From assembly GCA_021414005.1 (NCBI GenBank), contig JAIOPH010000027.1, positions 372,001 through 436,000 of the forward strand: 64,000 nucleotides of DNA, read 5' to 3'. A model generated the notes under the pieces. The model ran no database searches. It worked only from the letters and a program-made list of their open reading frames with translations, and had not been told where the DNA came from. This document shows, piece after piece, positions 33,408 to 41,858 of this stretch (its first letter is position 1; each line of letters opens with the position of its first letter). Source of the stretch: Chthoniobacter sp. (GTDB lineage Bacteria > Verrucomicrobiota > Verrucomicrobiia > Chthoniobacterales > Chthoniobacteraceae). Made by a program: the position numbers and the translations under genes.

Positions 33408-34379
33408 ATGTTTTTCCGCCGACCCGTTGCCACCCTTGCCATCAGCATGCGCCCCACTTCCGGCCCGTGGGGCGGGAGCAGTATTTTTGTCTCGCAGCTT
33501 CGCGACTTTCTCACCATGCGCGGCTGGCGCGTGTGTTTCGACCTGCACCCCGGAGTGGATGCGATCCTGATCATCGACCCGCGCGAGGACTTGCAGTTCA
33601 AGGCCTTTGGTCCACGCGAGATTGCGGCTTTCAAGGAGAAGCATCCTCATGTGCGGATCATCCATCGCGTGAATGAATGCGATCAGCGCAAAGCCACCGA
33701 CTGGATGGACAAGATGCTGGCCGGAGCCAATGCCCAGGCCGATCTCACGGTCTTCATCTCGGAATGGTTGCGCGATTACCACGCCCAGCGCTGGTTCGAT
33801 TCCACCCGCCCACACACGGTCATTTACAACGGCGCGCCGGCGCGCTTCTTCCATCCGCTGGGTGCAGCCCGCTGGCGCGAGGGCGAGCCGATGCGCCTGG
33901 TCACACACCATTGGTCGGACAATCCGCTGAAGGGCTTCGCCGAATATGAGCAGATCGATGCGCTGATCGCCGACGGCAAGCTGCCGGGATTCGAGCTGTG
34001 GATTATCGGGCGCTGGCCAAAGACGATCACTTGGCGTGCTGCGCGCACCTTTCCGCCGGCCGCTGGACGTAAGCTCGGCGAGTTGATTAGACAGGGTCAT
34101 CTCTACATCACCGCCACGCGCTGGGAGCCGTGCGGCATGCACCACGTCGAGGGTGCGCAATGCGGCCTACCGCTCGTCTATCACCGCCACGGTGGCGGAG
34201 TGGTCGAGGCGGGATTGCGTTACGGCGTGGGTTTCGATGCCGACGTGAAAACGGCACTGCTCGAAGCTCGCGACCGCTACGGCGAATTGCGGCGCAAACT
34301 TCTGGCCGCGATGCCTTCTGGCGACCGCATGTGCCTCGAATACATCGAGGCGATGCAGGCATCGCTCGTCAGTCGGTGA
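33408..34379 (+). CDS. Putative glycosyltransferase, GT-B type
   Basis: A 323-residue protein with glycosyltransferase character. SMRPTSGPWGGSSIFVSQL near the start is an acceptor-side Gly-rich loop. VFISEWLRDYHAQ and TVIYNGAPARFFHPL are typical of GT-B N-terminal domains, and LYITATRWEPCGMHHVEGAQCGLPLVY lies where family 4 carries its E-x7-E motif, here with Glu residues before and after a Cys. The ATG at 33408 follows the previous stop by 7 bases; upstream in-frame starts fall inside the previous gene and were rejected. Specificity is unknown. Confidence 0.72.
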   Translation: MFFRRPVATLAISMRPTSGPWGGSSIFVSQLRDFLTMRGWRVCFDLHPGVDAILIIDPREDLQFKAFGPREIAAFKEKHPHVRIIHRVNECDQRKATDWMDKMLAGANAQADLTVFISEWLRDYHAQRWFDSTRPHTVIYNGAPARFFHPLGAARWREGEPMRLVTHHWSDNPLKGFAEYEQIDALIADGKLPGFELWIIGRWPKTITWRAARTFPPAAGRKLGELIRQGHLYITATRWEPCGMHHVEGAQCGLPLVYHRHGGGVVEAGLRYGVGFDADVKTALLEARDRYGELRRKLLAAMPSGDRMCLEYIEAMQASLVSR

Positions 34380-34383
34380 CCCG

Positions 34384-35466
34384 ATGCGGATCGCGTTTCT
34401 GCTGCTGCGACGACTCGTTCGTATTGAGGACATGCGGGCAGGCCGCGCGCCCACGGAGTTCGCCTACGGGGCATTGGAAATGGCCGCGCGCGGCGCGGTC
34501 GAGTGCATCGAGATCGACCCGTACGGCGAGCACGGCTGGCTCGACGCGCTGCCCGGCGCGAAACTCGTGCTCGGCAAAACGGAGCCGCGCCACTTCCGCG
34601 TCGCACGCCAGCTTTGCGAGCGACTGAACGCCTTTGATTGCGTCGTCTCGATGTGCGCGAAAACGGCCTCGGCACTTGGGTGGTTCGCACGACGCGGAAA
34701 ACTGCGCCCGCCAATCGTTGCGATCCGGTGCGGCGTCATCAATGAGCGGCTGAATCCTCTCGCGCTCCGCGTGCAACGCGCGCTCGTCCACGCCAGCCAC
34801 TCCATCCTTTTCGGCGAAGGCGAATACCGCCCGTTCCTCGATGAATTCAAACTCGGCGCCGACCAGGTCACCGTAAACCAGTTCGGCGTCGATGCCCGAT
34901 TCTGGCGTCCCGGCGGCGAGCGCGGCGACTTCCTGCTCTCCGTCGGCAACGATTCGCAGCGTGATTTTTCCGCACTGCTCGACGCGGCCTTCGCGATCCC
35001 CGCGCCAATCCGCATCATCACGACGAGAAAATTGCGCGAACCGCTCCCTCCGAATGTCACCGTGCAACGCGGCGCGCTCAGCAGCCGCGAATTCACCGAC
35101 GCCGAACTGCGCGACCTTTACCAGCGGGCGCGCTGCGTCGTTACTCCGCTGCGCGAGACCTATCAGCCCTCCGGGCAAAGCAGCACGCTCCAGGCGATGG
35201 CCTGCGGCACCCCGGTCGTGCTGACCCGCACGCGCGGTCTTTGGTCGTCGGCAATGATGCGTGACGGCGACAATGTTTTGCTCACTGCCCCCGGCGACAG
35301 CACAGCGCTCTCGGCGAACGTCCGACGACTGCTGGATGATCCCGTTGCCGCGGAAAGGATCGGCACTGCCGCGCGCGCCACTGTGGAGAATGAAGCCAGC
35401 ATCGTCGCGTTCGCCGAGCGGCTGGAAGCGACATGTCGCCGTGTGACGGCCGCCCGCGCGCAATGA
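34384..35466 (+). CDS. Glycosyltransferase, GT-B type (tandem paralogue A)
   Basis: A 360-residue glycosyltransferase. The order of motifs is RAGRAPTEFAYGALEM (near 19), VAIRCGVIN, the interdomain NQFGVDARFWRP, FLLSVGNDSQRDF, and the donor-side TYQPSGQSSTLQAMACGTPVV near 262. The same motif order recurs in the gene at 36553, with many shared residues such as GVD-x2-FW-x-PG and PSGQS-x-TLQAMACGTPVVLT, so the two arose by duplication. One different glycosyltransferase-like gene lies between them. Four bases separate it from the previous gene. The two copies probably add related sugars or linkages. Confidence 0.85.
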   Translation: MRIAFLLLRRLVRIEDMRAGRAPTEFAYGALEMAARGAVECIEIDPYGEHGWLDALPGAKLVLGKTEPRHFRVARQLCERLNAFDCVVSMCAKTASALGWFARRGKLRPPIVAIRCGVINERLNPLALRVQRALVHASHSILFGEGEYRPFLDEFKLGADQVTVNQFGVDARFWRPGGERGDFLLSVGNDSQRDFSALLDAAFAIPAPIRIITTRKLREPLPPNVTVQRGALSSREFTDAELRDLYQRARCVVTPLRETYQPSGQSSTLQAMACGTPVVLTRTRGLWSSAMMRDGDNVLLTAPGDSTALSANVRRLLDDPVAAERIGTAARATVENEASIVAFAERLEATCRRVTAARAQ

Positions 35467-36560
35467 GCCGGAAGCTCCGCGTTGGCTTCGTCATCGACGG
35501 TCGCGTGCCGTCGCTGGCAAGCGTGGCGCAGCAAAAGATACGTCCGTGGGAATGGCTGTTCGGTTGCCGAACCAGTTCCTCGGTGGGCCTGATGCGCTTC
35601 GGCTGGATCGCCCGCGAACTCGCTGCGCAGGGGGCGAGCTATAGCTCGTATCACCCGCTCCGCCGCTACGACGCGGTCATCTTTCTCAAAAGCATGAGCG
35701 ATGAGTCGCGCCTGCTCGCACAAGAGCTGCGCGCCAAAGATACGCGCGTGATTTTTGATGTGAACGTGGACTATTTCACCCCGTCGGAAGGCACATTCTA
35801 CTACCGCGAAATGGCCCCAAGCGCGGAACAGCAGCGGCAGGCCCTGGCGATGGCGGCGCTCTCCGACGCGCTCATCGCCGACTCTTCGCACATCGCGCGA
35901 ACCTGCGCCGGACATCATGCCTGCATCCGTTGGATCTCCGACAATGTGGACCTGCGCCAAGCCCCGCCGCGTCGCGCATGGGCGCGAACAGGGAAGCTCG
36001 ACCTGCTGTGGAGTGGTGAGGCGGTGAAATTGTTTGAACTGTTGAGCATCGACGACGTGCTGCGCGAATTCGCCCGCCACGTCCGACTAACTCTCGTGAC
36101 CGGTTCCCTCGCAGCGCTCGATCGCTGGGTGCCGCCGTGGCGCGCGCGTTTCGAGTCGCTACTCGGCACCATCGATCATCGCATCGTGCCGTGGAAATCG
36201 ATCTCGAGCCTGCTTGATCTCTACAGCCACGGCGGCGTCTTCATCTCCCCGCGCTTTCTGGACAACACCTACAACCTCGGCCACACCGAATGGAAAATCG
36301 CCCTGCCCATGGCCTGCGGCCGCGTGGCGCTCGGCAGCCCGCTCCCGAGCTATCTCGATGTCGCCGGGCGCTCGTCGGGCCACGGCCTGCGCATCTGCTA
36401 CGACACCACGCAGTGGCGGGAAACGTTCGACGCCATCTTATCGGACCGCTTCGATTTCGCGGGCGAGGAAAACGCCGCGCATGAGGTGATCGCCCGCCAT
36501 TACAGCACGCCGGTGGTCGCTGCGGCGCATCGGCAATTCGTGGAGGAGATTTGTGGCTGA
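35463..36560 (+). CDS. Putative glycosyltransferase, GT-B-like
   Basis: A 365-residue protein lying between two paralogous glycosyltransferases. It begins with KLRVGFVIDGRVPSLASVAQ. The middle contains YDAVIFLKSMSDESRLLAQEL and VIFDVNVDYFTP, and the C-terminal half holds LDLYSHGGVFISPRF, NLGHTEWKIALPMACGRVALG and LPSYLDVAGRS. The late EWKIALPMACG is in the position of the donor-binding motif of GT-B enzymes. No exact family is recognised. The ATG at 35463 overlaps the previous stop as ATGA, and the gene ends with an 8-base overlap into the next. Confidence 0.62.
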   Translation: MSRKLRVGFVIDGRVPSLASVAQQKIRPWEWLFGCRTSSSVGLMRFGWIARELAAQGASYSSYHPLRRYDAVIFLKSMSDESRLLAQELRAKDTRVIFDVNVDYFTPSEGTFYYREMAPSAEQQRQALAMAALSDALIADSSHIARTCAGHHACIRWISDNVDLRQAPPRRAWARTGKLDLLWSGEAVKLFELLSIDDVLREFARHVRLTLVTGSLAALDRWVPPWRARFESLLGTIDHRIVPWKSISSLLDLYSHGGVFISPRFLDNTYNLGHTEWKIALPMACGRVALGSPLPSYLDVAGRSSGHGLRICYDTTQWRETFDAILSDRFDFAGEENAAHEVIARHYSTPVVAAAHRQFVEEICG

Positions 36561-37662
36561 ACGACGCATCGCATTCGTTTATATCAAGGGGCGCCTCGCC
36601 CGGTTGCCGGAGGTGCGGTGCGGGACCGCGCCGACGGAATTTTTCTACGGCGCCATCGAACTGGAACGGCAGGGCTGGAAGATCGAACACTACGAGATTG
36701 ATCCCGACGCACCGGGCGACTTGCTGGCTCGCGCACTCACCTACCTGTTTCCGCTAAGCTGTCGCCCGGTGAAAATGGATCCGCGCCTGCTCACCCGCGG
36801 AGCGGCGCTCGCGGAGCGGCTGAACGCGTGCGACTGCATCGTCGCCACGGCGGGCAATATCGCCTTCGCGCTCGCGCTGCTCACGAAACTGGGGCGCATT
36901 CGCCGGCCGGTCATCGGCATCCAATGCGGGGTGCTGAACTACCCGCACAATTTCATTCGCAAAGCCGTCTCCCGGCGGCTGCTCGCACGCATGCACAGCA
37001 TGCTTTTCGCCGACGGCGAGCTGGCGGAGATGCGCGCGTTTTTCGGCCTGCCCGAGGAGCGGATCGTGCCGAATGAATTCGGCGTCGATCTGGATTTCTG
37101 GAAGCCCGGCGATGGTGCGACTGGCGACTACGTCCTTTCCGTCGGCAACGACGGCCAACGCGATTACGAAACTCTCCTGCGCGCCGCGCCGCAGATCGGC
37201 TGTCCCATCCGCATCATCACCCGCCGCCCGCTGCCGCTGCCGTTGCCGCCAAATGTGACGCACATCGCCGGAAGCTGGCACGGTCGCGAACTCGACGACG
37301 ACGCTCTCCGCGAAGTTTACCGCGGCGCGCGCTGCGTGGTCGTGCCGATCCGGCCCACGCTCCAGCCTTCGGGCCAAAGTGTGACGCTTCAGGCGATGGC
37401 CTGTGGTACGCCGGTCGTACTCACCGAGACCGCCGGGCTGTGGTCGCGCAAGGCACTCGTGAGCGGCGACAACATCCTGCTCGCACGACCCGGCGACGCA
37501 GCCGATCTCGCGAAAAATACGCACCGCGTTTTGGAGGAGGGTGAGCTTCGCATGCGGCTCGTCAGCCGCGGATTGGAAACCGTGCGCAACCACGGCGACA
37601 TCCGGCTTTTCGCCGAGCGCACTGGGGAGTTGATCGAGCGCTGCTCCCGGTCGGCGGCGTGA
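36553..37662 (+). CDS. Glycosyltransferase, GT-B type (tandem paralogue B)
   Basis: A 369-residue glycosyltransferase that matches the gene at 34384 motif by motif: RCGTAPTEFFYGAIEL near 23, IGIQCGVLN, NEFGVDLDFWKPG, YVLSVGNDGQRDY, and LQPSGQSVTLQAMACGTPVV near 271. It carries an extra segment of about a dozen residues (PLSCRPVKMDPR region) that the first copy lacks. The start is GTG, with an 8-base overlap with the preceding gene. Its stop shares one base with the next start. Duplication followed by change of specificity is the simplest explanation. Confidence 0.85.
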   Translation: MAERRIAFVYIKGRLARLPEVRCGTAPTEFFYGAIELERQGWKIEHYEIDPDAPGDLLARALTYLFPLSCRPVKMDPRLLTRGAALAERLNACDCIVATAGNIAFALALLTKLGRIRRPVIGIQCGVLNYPHNFIRKAVSRRLLARMHSMLFADGELAEMRAFFGLPEERIVPNEFGVDLDFWKPGDGATGDYVLSVGNDGQRDYETLLRAAPQIGCPIRIITRRPLPLPLPPNVTHIAGSWHGRELDDDALREVYRGARCVVVPIRPTLQPSGQSVTLQAMACGTPVVLTETAGLWSRKALVSGDNILLARPGDAADLAKNTHRVLEEGELRMRLVSRGLETVRNHGDIRLFAERTGELIERCSRSAA

Positions 37663-38582
37663 TGCCGCAAAACCTCGACACTCTCCATTCCGCCTACGCA
37701 ATCTCCGCGCGCATGAATTCTTCGCTTTCTCCCGAAATGAAACCCGCCCCAGCCACCGGCTGGCTGCAAAACGCGGCGAACGAAGAGTGCCGTGCGCGGG
37801 TGTGGCAGCTCGGTCTGCTCACCGGTTTGAAATGTGAAGAAGACGGGATTTTCGCCCCGGCAAATTTTGAACGGGCGCTCGTGCTCGACCGCCTCATCCA
37901 GCTCCGCCGACCGCAGCGCATCCTCGAAATCGGCACCGGACGCGGGCTCGGCTGCATGAGCATGGCAGCGTCTGCGCGGAGTCACGGCCTGGCCGTGGAA
38001 ATTACGACGCTCGATCTTTCGCCCACCGATCTGCCCATCCGCTGGCCCATCGAGATCGACGGAGCGCGTCAAGTGCTCAACGCGAGTCGCCGTGAAATTT
38101 GGAGCCTTCACATCGATCCCGCGCTTACTGCAGTATTGCGCGAAGTCACCGGCGAAACCACGCGAACGCTGCCGGCTCTCGCGCGCGAGCAACGGCAGTT
38201 CGACCTCATCTTTATCGACGCCGGCCACGACTTGTATTCCGTCGTTCACGATCTCGCCTACAGCACAAAGCTGCTCGCGCCCGGCGGAGCCATCCTCATG
38301 GATGACTTCGCACCGCTGGAGGAGTTCGGCCTCGGAACGTGCGTGGTCGCGCCCCACGCCCGGCGGTTTTTCGGCAAAGTGGAAATCTTTCCCACCGAGG
38401 GTCTGATTTACGGCGGCGCAGTGCAGCCCGAGGCTCCGCGCGGCATGGTGCTGCTAACTGACCCCATCGCGCAGGAGATCTCCGTCAGCCGAGCGCGTCT
38501 GTTCGCATGGCGGGCGGCGGAATTCGTTCTCCGCCTCTGTCACGCCGCGCCGTTTTTTCCGCTGCGCGCGACCCGTCCGTGA
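37662..38582 (+). CDS. Class I SAM-dependent methyltransferase (Methyltransf_24-like)
   Basis: A 306-residue protein with a class I SAM-binding fold. ILEIGTGRGLGCMSMA is near residue 86, a second strand LTTLDLS-like segment follows, FDLIFIDAGHDLYSVVHDL is near 183, and LLAPGGAILMDDF closes the core. The FIDAGH motif resembles O-methyltransferases of the catechol type, including sugar and macrocin 3-O-methyltransferase relatives. A C-terminal extension of about 60 residues ends in a hydrophobic, Arg-rich helix. The ATG at 37662 shares one base with the preceding stop (TGATG). It probably methylates a sugar of the chain. Confidence 0.8.
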   Translation: MPQNLDTLHSAYAISARMNSSLSPEMKPAPATGWLQNAANEECRARVWQLGLLTGLKCEEDGIFAPANFERALVLDRLIQLRRPQRILEIGTGRGLGCMSMAASARSHGLAVEITTLDLSPTDLPIRWPIEIDGARQVLNASRREIWSLHIDPALTAVLREVTGETTRTLPALAREQRQFDLIFIDAGHDLYSVVHDLAYSTKLLAPGGAILMDDFAPLEEFGLGTCVVAPHARRFFGKVEIFPTEGLIYGGAVQPEAPRGMVLLTDPIAQEISVSRARLFAWRAAEFVLRLCHAAPFFPLRATRP

Positions 38583-39721
38583 TTGTCGATCGTCTGGCCC
38601 GTCTGCTCCCGCGCTCCGTGCGTCGGGCGCTGCGCGCGCCCGTGGACGTTCCGGCGCGGTTGTGGTTCCGGTACCGACTGCGGGCCGCGGATTTTCACCT
38701 CGCCAAAGACGGACCGGTGCTCAGCTATGGCGCGGCCCTATCGCAAAGCATAGGTGCGCTGGTGCAGGGCGGGCGGGTGAAGCTCACGCATCTCGACCGC
38801 GCGTTTCCGGCGCGCGCGGACTCTTTCAATGTGCTCTACCTCGTGAGCAGCGCGATCCCGCCGCATGCCCCGGAGTTGGTGCGCTTCGCGAAAGAGCGTG
38901 GCGTCAAATTCGTGTGGAATCAAAATGGCGTCGCCTATCCCGCGTGGGCCGGGCCGTTCACCGCCGAAGTGAATGACCCGATGCGCGCACTGCTGCGCGC
39001 GGCGGATTACGTCGTTTATCAAAGCGCCTTTTGCCGCGCCTCCGCAGACCGGTTGCTCGGCCGCGCCGAGTGTCCATCCGAGGTGCTGTTCAACCCTGTG
39101 GACACCGCGCTTTTTTCTCCCGCTGAAACGCCGCCGCCGCGGACGGAGATCCGCCTGCTCGCGATGGGTACGCACACCTACGCCGACCGCGTGCTCGTCA
39201 CGCTACGCTGCCTCGCGGAGCTGCACCGCACAGGCCGTGCAGCCCGACTGACCATCGCGGGGCCAATGCAGTGGGCCGGTGCCGATGACGAGGTCCGGCG
39301 CACGATCAGCGCCCTTGGGCTGCGCGAACATGTCGCGCTGCGGCCCGCATTTTCACAAAGCGAGGCGGCGGAAATGTGTCGCGCGCACCACGTCCTGCTC
39401 CACCCGAAATACATGGACCCCTGCCCCACCGTAGTCATCGAGGCACTCGCCTGCGGCTTGCCCGTGGTCGGTCCCGCGAGCGGCGGACTACCGGAATTGG
39501 TGGATGCGGGCTCGGGCCGGCTGCTGCCGGTGCCGGAGGATTGGGAGCGCATGCATTCCCCCGATCCGGTGGCGATGAGCAACGCGGTGCAGGAGATCAT
39601 CGCGGCGTGGCCCGCCTTCAGCGCGCAGGCCCGCCACCAGGCCGCCGCCCGCTTTGCCGTTGAACCGTGGCTGGAACGGCACGGAGAAATCTTTCGCGCG
39701 CTGCTGGCGGGCCGCCAATGA
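38579..39721 (+). CDS. Glycosyltransferase family 4
   Basis: A 380-residue GT-B glycosyltransferase. The N-terminal half has VLSYGAALSQSIGALV and FVWNQNGVAYPAW. The middle holds EVLFNPVDTALFSP, and the C-terminal half has RLTIAGPMQW, then HHVLLHPKYMDPCPTVVIEALACG, the family-4 donor motif with Glu in the VIEALACG helix. The GTG at 38579 overlaps the previous stop as GTGA; the reading frame also extends upstream but that part lies within the previous gene. It adds a sugar to the growing chain in the cytoplasm. Confidence 0.88.
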   Translation: MIVDRLARLLPRSVRRALRAPVDVPARLWFRYRLRAADFHLAKDGPVLSYGAALSQSIGALVQGGRVKLTHLDRAFPARADSFNVLYLVSSAIPPHAPELVRFAKERGVKFVWNQNGVAYPAWAGPFTAEVNDPMRALLRAADYVVYQSAFCRASADRLLGRAECPSEVLFNPVDTALFSPAETPPPRTEIRLLAMGTHTYADRVLVTLRCLAELHRTGRAARLTIAGPMQWAGADDEVRRTISALGLREHVALRPAFSQSEAAEMCRAHHVLLHPKYMDPCPTVVIEALACGLPVVGPASGGLPELVDAGSGRLLPVPEDWERMHSPDPVAMSNAVQEIIAAWPAFSAQARHQAAARFAVEPWLERHGEIFRALLAGRQ

Positions 39722-40749
39722 CCGCACCTGACTCCACAACACCGCCGGTGACCGTGCTGATGACGATGTTCAACGCGGAGCAGCATGTGCGTGCCGCTGT
39801 CTCGAGCATCCTTCGCCAGACCTTTGCCGATTTTGAGTTCGTGATCGTTGACGATGGGTCGTCCGATGCGGGTCTGGTGATTGTGGAGAATTTTGGCGAC
39901 CCGCGAATCCGCCTCATCCGCAACGAAAAGAACAAGGGCCAGACGGCGTGTTTGAATCAAGGACTGGCGCTGGCTCGTGGTGAATTTGTCGCGCGCCAGG
40001 ACGCCGACGATATCGCGCTGCCCGAGCGGCTCGCGCGGCAAGTCGCGCGCCTTCGCGAGGATCGCGAACTCGTGTTGCTCGGCAGCCAGGCGTGGGTGAT
40101 CGACGGCGCGGGCCGCTTCGAGGGGACGCTGAACACGCCGCTCGGAACCGACAGCATCGAATGGGCGGCGTTGTTCGAGAATCCGTTCATCCACGCCTCC
40201 GCGATGTTTCGCCGCGAGGCGGTCGTCCAGCTTGGCGGCTACGACGAATCGTTTCGCATTTGCCAGGACTACGACCTGTGGACGCGAGTCGCCGCGCGGT
40301 GCCGCACGGCGAATCTCGCCGACCGCCTCGTTCTCTACCGTCACACGCACGATTCGCTGTCGCACCGCGCGGAGGCGGCAAAACACGAGGAGTCGCTGAG
40401 GGTGCTACAGCGCTGGGCGGCGCGCGTTTTTCCGGCGACCAAAGTCTCCGCTGAAGATTTCGCGGCACTGATGAAATTTCGTGCAGGCATGTGCGCAGCC
40501 GACCTGCCCGCGTTTCGCAGGACTTTCGCGACGCTGCTCGCCGAGTACCGCTGCGCCCATCCGCGGGCTCGCGGCCGCGATTTCCTCCGCACCGTTGCAC
40601 TTCAGCACGCCAAAGTGGCGCGCGACGTGGGTACGGCAAATTTCACTGCCGGACTTGCCGAACTCGCCCGCGCATTTTTCACCGATCCCGTTTCAATCAT
40701 TCAATTGATTGGCGCGCGGCTCACCGGACGACGTTACGCCGCGCCATGA
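39718..40749 (+). CDS. Glycosyltransferase family 2
   Basis: A 343-residue GT-A enzyme of family 2. TVLMTMFNAEQHV near 12 is the nucleotide-binding strand, VIVDDGSSDA near 43 carries the first Asp pair, and RQDADDIALPERL near 92 is the metal-binding DxD region. DESFRICQDYDLW near 178 holds the likely catalytic base (the ED/QD loop). A C-terminal helical part follows. It lacks membrane helices, unlike the two polyprenyl-phosphate GT2 enzymes in this window, so it should transfer a sugar directly onto the chain. The ATG overlaps the previous stop by 4 bases. Confidence 0.92.
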   Translation: MTAPDSTTPPVTVLMTMFNAEQHVRAAVSSILRQTFADFEFVIVDDGSSDAGLVIVENFGDPRIRLIRNEKNKGQTACLNQGLALARGEFVARQDADDIALPERLARQVARLREDRELVLLGSQAWVIDGAGRFEGTLNTPLGTDSIEWAALFENPFIHASAMFRREAVVQLGGYDESFRICQDYDLWTRVAARCRTANLADRLVLYRHTHDSLSHRAEAAKHEESLRVLQRWAARVFPATKVSAEDFAALMKFRAGMCAADLPAFRRTFATLLAEYRCAHPRARGRDFLRTVALQHAKVARDVGTANFTAGLAELARAFFTDPVSIIQLIGARLTGRRYAAP

Positions 40750-41846
40750 GATTTGTGCTGTTCTCGAGCTTTGCGCATCTCGTGCTGGAAAAAAGCACGT
40801 CGAAGGTTTCCGGCGGCGCGGAACTGCAAATGGCGCTGCTTGCGCGTCATCTGGCGCAACGGGGCCACGACGTAGTCCTGCTCGGCACCGACGAAGGCCA
40901 GCCTGACCGGCGCACGCTCGACGGCGTGCGCACGCGTACCGGCGGGCGCTATCACACGGGTGCGCTCCTCGACACGCTCCGCGCGTTGCCGCGCGTGTAC
41001 CGCGTGCTACGCGAGGAACGTCCCGAGTGGGTGGCGGTCATGGGTGCGGGCACATGGGTCTTTCTCCTCACGCTTTTGCGACGCCGCCTCGGTTATTCGC
41101 TGGCCTTCATTTCCGGCAGCGACATTGACGTGAATGGCGATTACCGACGAATGAACCCCGTCCGCGGCGCGCTTTACGAATTCGCGCTGCGGCGCGTGGA
41201 CCGGCACATCGCGATGTCCGAATATCAGCGCGGCGAGTTTGCGCGACTCGGCTTTCAACCGGGCATCTATCGCAATCTGGTTCCGCCCGCGCCGGAGCCA
41301 GCCGAAGCGTCGAAGGACATCGACTTCCTGTGGGTCTCGAGCGCCCAGCAGCTCAAGCGCCCGGACATCTTTCTCGATCTTGCGGCAGCGCTGCCGCAGG
41401 CGCGCTGCGTGATGATTTGTCCGCTCAAAGACGACCACGCTCTTTGGGAAAGCGTGCGGCGGCGAGCTGCGAAAATCGCCAATCTGGAGTTTCACCCGCT
41501 GGTTCCTTATCACGAAGTGCAGCGCTTCTTTCATCGCGCGCGCATCTTCGTGAACACTTCCGATTTCGAGGGATTTCCCAACACCTTTCTGCAAGCCGGC
41601 ATGGGCCGCACGGCGCTGCTCTCACTGCGGGTCGATCCCGATGGCATGATTTCGCGTGACGGTGCGGGGCTCTGCGCGGGCGGAAGCATCGGACGTTTGC
41701 AGGAAGCCGCGCGGGAGATGCTCGGTGACGCCGTGGCGCTCGAGCGCATGCAGTCGCGTTGCGCGGACTACTTTGCGCGTCATCACGACTCGCAGGCAAA
41801 TGTGGATGCCTTCCTCGCAACCCTCGCAACCCTCGCGGCCCGCTGA
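40746..41846 (+). CDS. Glycosyltransferase family 4
   Basis: A 366-residue GT-B glycosyltransferase. SKVSGGAELQMALLARHLAQRGHDV near 19 is the acceptor-side loop and helix (listed by its first part only). WVSSAQQLKRPDIFLDLAAAL in the middle marks the start of the donor domain, and FVNTSDFEGFPNTFLQAGM near 278 is the E-x7-x motif region, where the second Glu of family 4 is replaced by Gln. It overlaps the GT2 gene by 4 bases. It probably adds another sugar of the repeat unit. Confidence 0.88.
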   Translation: MRFVLFSSFAHLVLEKSTSKVSGGAELQMALLARHLAQRGHDVVLLGTDEGQPDRRTLDGVRTRTGGRYHTGALLDTLRALPRVYRVLREERPEWVAVMGAGTWVFLLTLLRRRLGYSLAFISGSDIDVNGDYRRMNPVRGALYEFALRRVDRHIAMSEYQRGEFARLGFQPGIYRNLVPPAPEPAEASKDIDFLWVSSAQQLKRPDIFLDLAAALPQARCVMICPLKDDHALWESVRRRAAKIANLEFHPLVPYHEVQRFFHRARIFVNTSDFEGFPNTFLQAGMGRTALLSLRVDPDGMISRDGAGLCAGGSIGRLQEAAREMLGDAVALERMQSRCADYFARHHDSQANVDAFLATLATLAAR

Positions 41847-41858
41847 GGCCCGAATCCC

